DNA from: an uncultured Erysipelotrichaceae bacterium
Lineage (GTDB): Bacteria > Bacillota_I > Bacilli_A > RF39 > UBA660
DNA length: 8,923 bases
Direction: 5' to 3'
NCBI GenBank assembly: GCA_902766875.1
Contig: CACXFI010000015.1
Location: forward strand, 1 to 8,923
The stretch's first letter is position 1. Each line of letters starts with the position of its first letter. Shown here piece after piece: positions 6,338-8,923 of the stretch. Under the pieces are notes generated by a model. It was not told the origin of the DNA and searched no databases. It saw nothing but the letters and a program-made list of their open reading frames with translations. The translations under genes were made by a program, and so were the position numbers.

Positions 6338-6886
6338 TTATTTTTTATATAAAAAACATTCTTTTTCATGAGAATTAATAATACCTATCGCTTGCAAATA
6401 AGAATAAATAATAATAGTTCCTACAAACTTCATACCCCTACTCTTTAAATCATTAGATATAGTATCTGATAACTTTGAACTAGTTTTATCATATTCATAA
6501 ATAATTTTATTATTAGTAAAACTCCATATATATTTACTAAAACTACCATATTCTTTTTGAATATCTATAAATAATTTACTATTATTGATAGCGGACTTAA
6601 TCTTTAATTCATTTCTAATAATATTCTTATTATTTAATAATTCTTGAATTTTATTATCATTATATTTACTTATCTTATTATAATCAAAATTATCAAAAGC
6701 TTCTCTAAAATATTCTCTTTTGTTTAAAATACATTCCCAAGACAACCCTGCTTGAAAAGATTCTAATATTAGTAATTCAAATAATTTATTATCATCATAT
6801 ATAGGACTACCCCATTCTTTATCATGATATTTAACATATAAATTATTTTCAACATTACACCATTTACATCTTTTAATATTGTTCAT
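6338..6886 (-). CDS. tag: DNA-3-methyladenine glycosylase I
   Basis: Removes 3-methyladenine from alkylated DNA, starting base excision repair; a helix-hairpin-helix superfamily enzyme with a structural zinc. Seen in 182 residues (E. coli Tag is 187): CKWC at 7-10, YHDKEWGSP at 20-28, LESFQAGLSW at 41-50 with the catalytic-pocket E42 and W50, and MKFVGTIIIYSYLQAIGIINSH at 152-173. The zinc ligands C7, H21, H173 and C177 are all in their expected places. The start ATG at 6886 has GGTGAT a few bases upstream, the same kind of site as at engB. It is a single gene: the Cys-rich gene's terminator precedes it and no clear terminator follows it. Identification is secure. Confidence 0.96.
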   Translation of the reverse strand: MNNIKRCKWCNVENNLYVKYHDKEWGSPIYDDNKLFELLILESFQAGLSWECILNKREYFREAFDNFDYNKISKYNDNKIQELLNNKNIIRNELKIKSAINNSKLFIDIQKEYGSFSKYIWSFTNNKIIYEYDKTSSKLSDTISNDLKSRGMKFVGTIIIYSYLQAIGIINSHEKECFLYKK

Positions 6887-6904
6887 GACATCACCAACAT
6901 AATT

Positions 6905-6910
6905 ATTATA
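6905..6910 (-). promoter_or_regulatory. Possible tag promoter -10 box
   Basis: TATAAT on the minus strand 18 nt upstream of the tag start. The -35 position (AATCAT, 6928-6933) is poor and lies inside the preceding terminator, so evidence is limited. Confidence 0.4.
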
Positions 6911-6920
6911 CTATAAAAAT

Positions 6921-6949
6921 AAAAAAGATGATTATTTATCATCTTTTTT
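6921..6949 (-). terminator. Terminator of the Cys-rich gene
   Basis: A perfect 12-bp stem, AAAAAAGATGAT (6921-6932) with ATCATCTTTTTT (6938-6949), 5-nt loop, and a T tract on the minus strand. It covers the last codons and stop of the Cys-rich gene. The stem is almost the same as the pyrG/cysS terminator. Confidence 0.88.
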
Positions 6950-7069
6950 ACAACCACATTCACAGTTATCATCACAATGACATTCACCATTACAAGTGCA
7001 TTCTTTACCATCTTGGCATCCACAAGAACAATCAGGTCCACAATTACATTTCTTTTCTTCTTTTTTCAT
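6932..7069 (-). CDS. 45-residue Cys-rich protein, metallothionein-like
   Basis: Seen: 45 residues starting MKKEEKKCNCGPDC and ending CECGCKKDDK, with 12 cysteines at 8, 10, 14, 16, 18, 24, 26, 30, 32, 36, 38 and 40, plus His31. Cysteines occur mainly as C-x-C pairs separated by three residues (CNC-CSCGC, CTC-CHC, CECGC), the arrangement expected of a metal-thiolate cluster protein. Charged Lys/Glu/Asp ends flank the core and there are almost no hydrophobic residues, so there is no ordinary folded core without metal. I cannot assign it to a named metallothionein family; binding of Zn, Cu(I) or Cd is an inference. The gene is below usual length cut-offs but is convincing: AGGAGG (7075-7080) lies 5 nt upstream of ATG 7069, and a strong terminator overlaps its stop. 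The upstream gene's TAG overlaps its ribosome binding site, so translation is probably coupled. Confidence 0.85.
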   Translation of the reverse strand: MKKEEKKCNCGPDCSCGCQDGKECTCNGECHCDDNCECGCKKDDK

Positions 7070-7078
7070 AATATCCTC

Positions 7079-7330
7079 CTATTTATTAATAAATTTATTT
7101 TTAATCTTATTCTTAATTTCTTTAGCGACTATCTCCATAGCTTTATCATATATTTTATTAGCATCCTTTTCATTTATTTTAAGTTTATCACATAATTGTT
7201 TTATCATTTTTTCTTTATTATTTTTCCCAATAATAAAATTATTTTCTAATATATCATTAACAATATTAGTTTTTTCTAAATCAAAATTTAATTCTTTAGA
7301 TAGTTTCTTAATAAAATCAGTTTTATTCAT
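7079..7330 (-). CDS. Small basic helical protein of unknown function
   Basis: Not recognised. Seen: 83 residues, Lys/Asn/Ile-rich and predicted to be almost all helical, without cysteine clusters or membrane segments. Two halves look alike: KLSKELNFDLEKTNIVNDIL near 9-28 and KQLCDKLKINEKDANKIYDK near 44-63 share a pattern of Lys-Leu, a turn, then Asp/Glu-Lys and Asn-Ile. The opening MNKTDFIKKLS also resembles the start of HU-type DNA-binding proteins, but the rest does not fit HU. A nucleic-acid-binding role is only a guess. The start is ATG 7330, not the in-frame GTG at 7339, because GAGGTGG (7336-7342) serves as its ribosome binding site. It is the first gene of a two-gene unit; its TAG (7079-7081) touches the ribosome binding site of the Cys-rich gene. 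Confidence 0.75.
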   Translation of the reverse strand: MNKTDFIKKLSKELNFDLEKTNIVNDILENNFIIGKNNKEKMIKQLCDKLKINEKDANKIYDKAMEIVAKEIKNKIKNKFINK

Positions 7331-7349
7331 AACAACCACCTCAATAATA

Positions 7350-7358
7350 ATTATATCA
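7350..7358 (-). promoter_or_regulatory. Promoter of the small-protein/Cys-rich unit (extended -10)
   Basis: TGATATAAT on the minus strand, identical to the pyrG extended -10, 19 nt upstream of the start codon. The -35 is weak. Transcription would begin near 7343, directly at the ribosome binding site. Confidence 0.6.
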
Positions 7359-7365
7359 TGAATAT

Positions 7366-7405
7366 AAAAAAACTAAAATATCTACACAAAAAATATTTTA
7401 GTTTT
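7366..7405 (-). terminator. Terminator of the CotF-like pair
   Basis: A 13-bp stem (7369-7381 with 7393-7405; only one G-C pair) around an 11-nt loop, followed on the minus strand by seven T that overlap the end of the stem. The TAA stop of the CotF-like gene (7398-7400) lies in it. Confidence 0.7.
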
Positions 7406-7646
7406 CACTCTGAATCTTGTTTAAAGTCTTTGAAATATCCTTACTATCTATATTATTAATAGTATACCATCCACACTCAGTCATCAAATCATATGTATTA
7501 GCTTGACTAGTCATAGTATCATCAAGACATCCCTTCAATAATTCTCTAACATCATTATTAGAACTTTCCAAAGTACCATGAACATAAACTTCTACCGTAC
7601 TTTTTAAAACTAACAAATAATTCTCCATAATAAGTTTATCATTCAT
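7398..7646 (-). CDS. CotF-family spore-coat-like protein
   Basis: Seen: 82 residues with features of the CotF family (COG5577-type): a helical N-terminal half (KLIMENYLLVLKSTVEVYVHG at about 4-24), a middle helix (RELLKGCLDDTM), then YDLMTECGWYTI at 52-63 with the family's GWY motif, and a final short helix. The family forms ferritin-like helical bundles and is named after a Bacillus spore coat protein, but many members occur outside coats and their role is unknown. GGAGGTGAA (7652-7660), inside the end of the upstream gene, provides the ribosome binding site. The start overlaps that gene by 8 nt (ATGAATGA), so translation is coupled. Whether this organism sporulates cannot be judged from the window. 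Confidence 0.8.
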   Translation of the reverse strand: MNDKLIMENYLLVLKSTVEVYVHGTLESSNNDVRELLKGCLDDTMTSQANTYDLMTECGWYTINNIDSKDISKTLNKIQSEN

Positions 7647-7830
7647 TAGATTTCACCTCCAACATACTAACAAGTTTTTCTTGCCTGCTAGTATGTTCGT
7701 TAACTTCATTTTCCAAAAAATTAATTAAATCTTCATTTTCTAATTTTTCTATTCCGTCATTTAAAATAGAAATAATATTCTTCTCATGCCCAATAGCATC
7801 TTCAATATAAGACAATTCTTTTTGTGTCAT
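7639..7830 (-). CDS. Small helical protein paired with the CotF-like protein
   Basis: Seen: 63 residues beginning MTQKELSYIEDAIGHEKNI, two predicted helices with the pattern Q-K-E-L-x-Y-I-E-D-A-I-G-H-E followed by a second helix ending in a His-containing segment. Short proteins of this type are commonly found beside CotF-like genes in Clostridia and Bacilli; this is from memory of the family, not a search. The frame is open 48 nt further upstream, but the start is ATG 7830, because GGGAGGAT (7835-7842) lies just 4-6 nt before it and the upstream extension (FIFYFFEHN...) is unlike the family. The stop overlaps the start of the CotF-like gene. No convincing promoter could be found in the AT tract upstream. 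Probably a partner or sub-unit of the CotF-like protein. Confidence 0.8.
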   Translation of the reverse strand: MTQKELSYIEDAIGHEKNIISILNDGIEKLENEDLINFLENEVNEHTSRQEKLVSMLEVKSNE

Positions 7831-7834
7831 ATTT

Positions 7835-7842
7835 ATCCTCCC
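7835..7842 (-). promoter_or_regulatory. Ribosome binding site that decides the start of the CotF partner
   Basis: GGGAGGAT lies upstream of ATG 7830; an upstream in-frame start at 7878 has no comparable site. It supports the 63-residue reading. Confidence 0.75.
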
Positions 7843-7878
7843 GATAGTATTATGTTCAAAAAAATAAAAAATAAACAT

Positions 7879-7904
7879 AAAAAAATAGATATAATATCTA
7901 TTTT
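7879..7904 (-). terminator. Terminator of the HD-domain gene
   Basis: A 10-bp stem AAAATAGATA (7882-7891) with TATCTATTTT (7895-7904), loop TAA, and a T tract on the minus strand (7885 down to 7879). The TAG stop (7898-7900) lies in the stem. Confidence 0.75.
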
Positions 7905-8812
7905 ATTCTTTTACCTTTAACTAAAGGATTCAAATCCCTTCTTTTTACTTTGGGCATATCTAATTTAGGTATATCTTCAGATTTTATATTTTTAAACTTA
8001 TCAACAAGGTTGTGGATATCTAAATAATTCGTTCTACTTAATAAAGAAAATAATTCTTGCTCATTATATCTATACAAATCATCATAAGTAATAATTTTTT
8101 TATCAATACTCATTCTAGTAATATTAGCTAGTAATTCCATCATATAATTATCTTCTCTAGAATGACAATATACATCAATAGTATTACTAACATCTACTAC
8201 CTTTTTAGCTATCTCAATACTTTTAAATCCTATTTCTTCTTCCTTATCTTCATTTATAAAAATATCCATATCATGAATAATATCACTAATATCTTTTTTA
8301 GTAATATTTTTAGTCCAACCTATACCAGTTAAAACAACACCATCTATCCTATCTGCACAAACTTTAGGCCTGTCATTATCAACGATAGTATATTTTTTAA
8401 AATCTACAATATCCTCAATGCATAACCCGTCCTTCTTTAAACATTCTTTTAAGTAGCTATCGCTTCTTAAAATAAATTCAGTATATTCCTCAGTACTTTC
8501 CTGTTTCTCATAATCCTTATTCATATAATCAATAACATGAGAAAAACAAGGAGTGGCTATATCATGAAATAACCCAGCTAAAGTAGCTTTCTTATCATGA
8601 GTTAAATTATAAACAATTAAAGCAACAGTTAAAGAATGATCAAATCTACTTATATATTCACTAAAATTATATATATCAGAAGAAGCATAATCCATCCCAC
8701 AAAAATATCCTACTTTTTTAAGTCTAACTAAAGAAGAAGAATTCAAATATTTAAATAAAAATTCAGGCATATTATAATAATTAAGTTCCTTTAAATAATG
8801 CTCTAAATACAT
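7898..8812 (-). CDS. HD-domain phosphohydrolase (COG1078/SAMHD1-like)
   Basis: Seen in 304 residues: SRFDHSLTVA with metal ligand H59, AGLFHDIATPCFSH at 79-92 with H83-D84 (the HD pair) and a second His at 92, and CADRID with D154, which completes the H...HD...D metal set. The spacing and the HDxxTPxFSH string match the COG1078 branch, which includes dNTP triphosphohydrolases, but the usual length there is about 400 or more, so this is a short member. The C-terminus is basic (KVKRRDLNPLVKGKRIK-type), which may bind nucleic acid or be unstructured. It is likely a cytosolic metal-dependent phosphohydrolase; a dNTPase activity is a plausible inference only. GGGTGAT precedes the ATG at 8812, and it has its own promoter and terminator, so it stands alone. 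Confidence 0.85.
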   Translation of the reverse strand: MYLEHYLKELNYYNMPEFLFKYLNSSSLVRLKKVGYFCGMDYASSDIYNFSEYISRFDHSLTVALIVYNLTHDKKATLAGLFHDIATPCFSHVIDYMNKDYEKQESTEEYTEFILRSDSYLKECLKKDGLCIEDIVDFKKYTIVDNDRPKVCADRIDGVVLTGIGWTKNITKKDISDIIHDMDIFINEDKEEEIGFKSIEIAKKVVDVSNTIDVYCHSREDNYMMELLANITRMSIDKKIITYDDLYRYNEQELFSLLSRTNYLDIHNLVDKFKNIKSEDIPKLDMPKVKRRDLNPLVKGKRIK

Positions 8813-8841
8813 ACTATATCACCCTTTGTTTAATATCATAT

Positions 8842-8870
8842 ATTATAATCTATTTAATATTTTAAGGCAA
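8842..8870 (-). promoter_or_regulatory. Promoter of the HD-domain gene
   Basis: TTGCCT (8865-8870), a 17-nt spacer and TATAAT (8842-8847) on the minus strand. The start codon is 29 nt past the -10 box. It lies right behind the tRNA terminator. Confidence 0.65.
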
Positions 8871-8871
8871 T

Positions 8872-8895
8872 AAAAAACTAGATATTACTATCTAG
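8872..8895 (-). terminator. Terminator of the tRNA gene
   Basis: A 7-bp stem CTAGATA/TATCTAG (8878-8884, 8889-8895) with a 4-nt loop, followed by six T on the minus strand, 11 nt after the tRNA CCA end. Confidence 0.85.
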
Positions 8896-8906
8896 AAAAA
8901 TTCATT

Positions 8907-8923
8907 TGGTGACCTGTACGGGA
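8907..8923 (-). tRNA. 3' end of a tRNA gene, truncated by the window
   Basis: The minus strand reads TCCCGTACAGGTCACCA: the 3' side of a T-arm (CCCGT), an acceptor 3' strand ACAGGTC, a discriminator A and an encoded CCA. It is followed by a U-tailed terminator. The anticodon lies outside the window, so identity cannot be given; an acceptor starting GACCTGT would suit, for example, a lysine tRNA, but this is a guess. Confidence 0.82.

Noticed and set aside
6341..6356. Palindrome TTTTTTATATAAAAAA near the end of tag, considered as a terminator
   Set aside because: It has no G-C pair, lies before the stop codon, and no T tract follows on the minus strand.
6977..7361. Two overlapping plus-strand open frames (6977-7195 and 6996-7361)
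   Set aside because: They are antisense to the Cys-rich and small helical genes, are Phe/Ile/Ser-rich as expected of reversed AT-rich coding DNA, and lack ribosome binding sites.
1..8923. Mollicutes code with TGA read as Trp
   Set aside because: pyrG, cysS, engB's neighbour (the phosphatase) and the CotF partner all end properly at TGA at family-typical lengths, and Trp codons checked are TGG.

Overview
The window is very AT-rich DNA (roughly a quarter G+C by eye). It uses the standard code: TGA ends pyrG and cysS, and Trp is TGG in the codons I checked. It has Gram-positive style ribosome binding sites (AGGAGG, GAGGTG, GGTGAT), frequent extended -10 promoters (TGnTATAAT) and U-tailed terminators. 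With a CotF-type coat protein, an EngB GTPase and a pentapeptide protein, this points to a low-GC Bacillota, probably a streamlined gut-type Bacilli or Clostridia lineage. I cannot name the genus.

Layout from left to right. Position 1-359 (minus) is the N-terminal part of ribosome-assembly GTPase EngB, cut by the window edge. Next (minus) is a two-gene unit: a pentapeptide-repeat protein (1523-2137) followed by a cytosolic alkaline-phosphatase-superfamily enzyme (411-1505). A divergent promoter region at about 2138-2341 separates it from pyrG (CTP synthase, 2342-3952), the only complete plus-strand gene. pyrG converges on cysS (3962-5362, minus); both stop codons lie in one shared palindromic terminator. 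cysS follows a YbaK-type Cys-tRNA(Pro) deacylase (5412-5876), forming a Cys-tRNA charging/editing pair. Then come a small protein with a double-glycine-type leader and 14-residue repeats (5948-6253), DNA-3-methyladenine glycosylase I (6338-6886), a 45-residue protein with 12 cysteines (6932-7069) behind a small helical protein (7079-7330), an overlapping pair of CotF-like genes (7398-7646, 7639-7830), an HD-domain phosphohydrolase (7898-8812) and the 3' end of a tRNA (8907-8923).

Most genes form one- or two-gene units with their own promoter. The architecture is very compact: -10 boxes usually lie 17-29 nt upstream of the start codon, and six stop codons lie inside terminator hairpins. The two most interesting items are the leader-plus-repeat peptide, which looks like a possible multi-core secreted or modified peptide precursor, and the tiny Cys-rich metallothionein-like protein. 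No modification or export enzyme for the peptide is present here, so no complete new system can be claimed.
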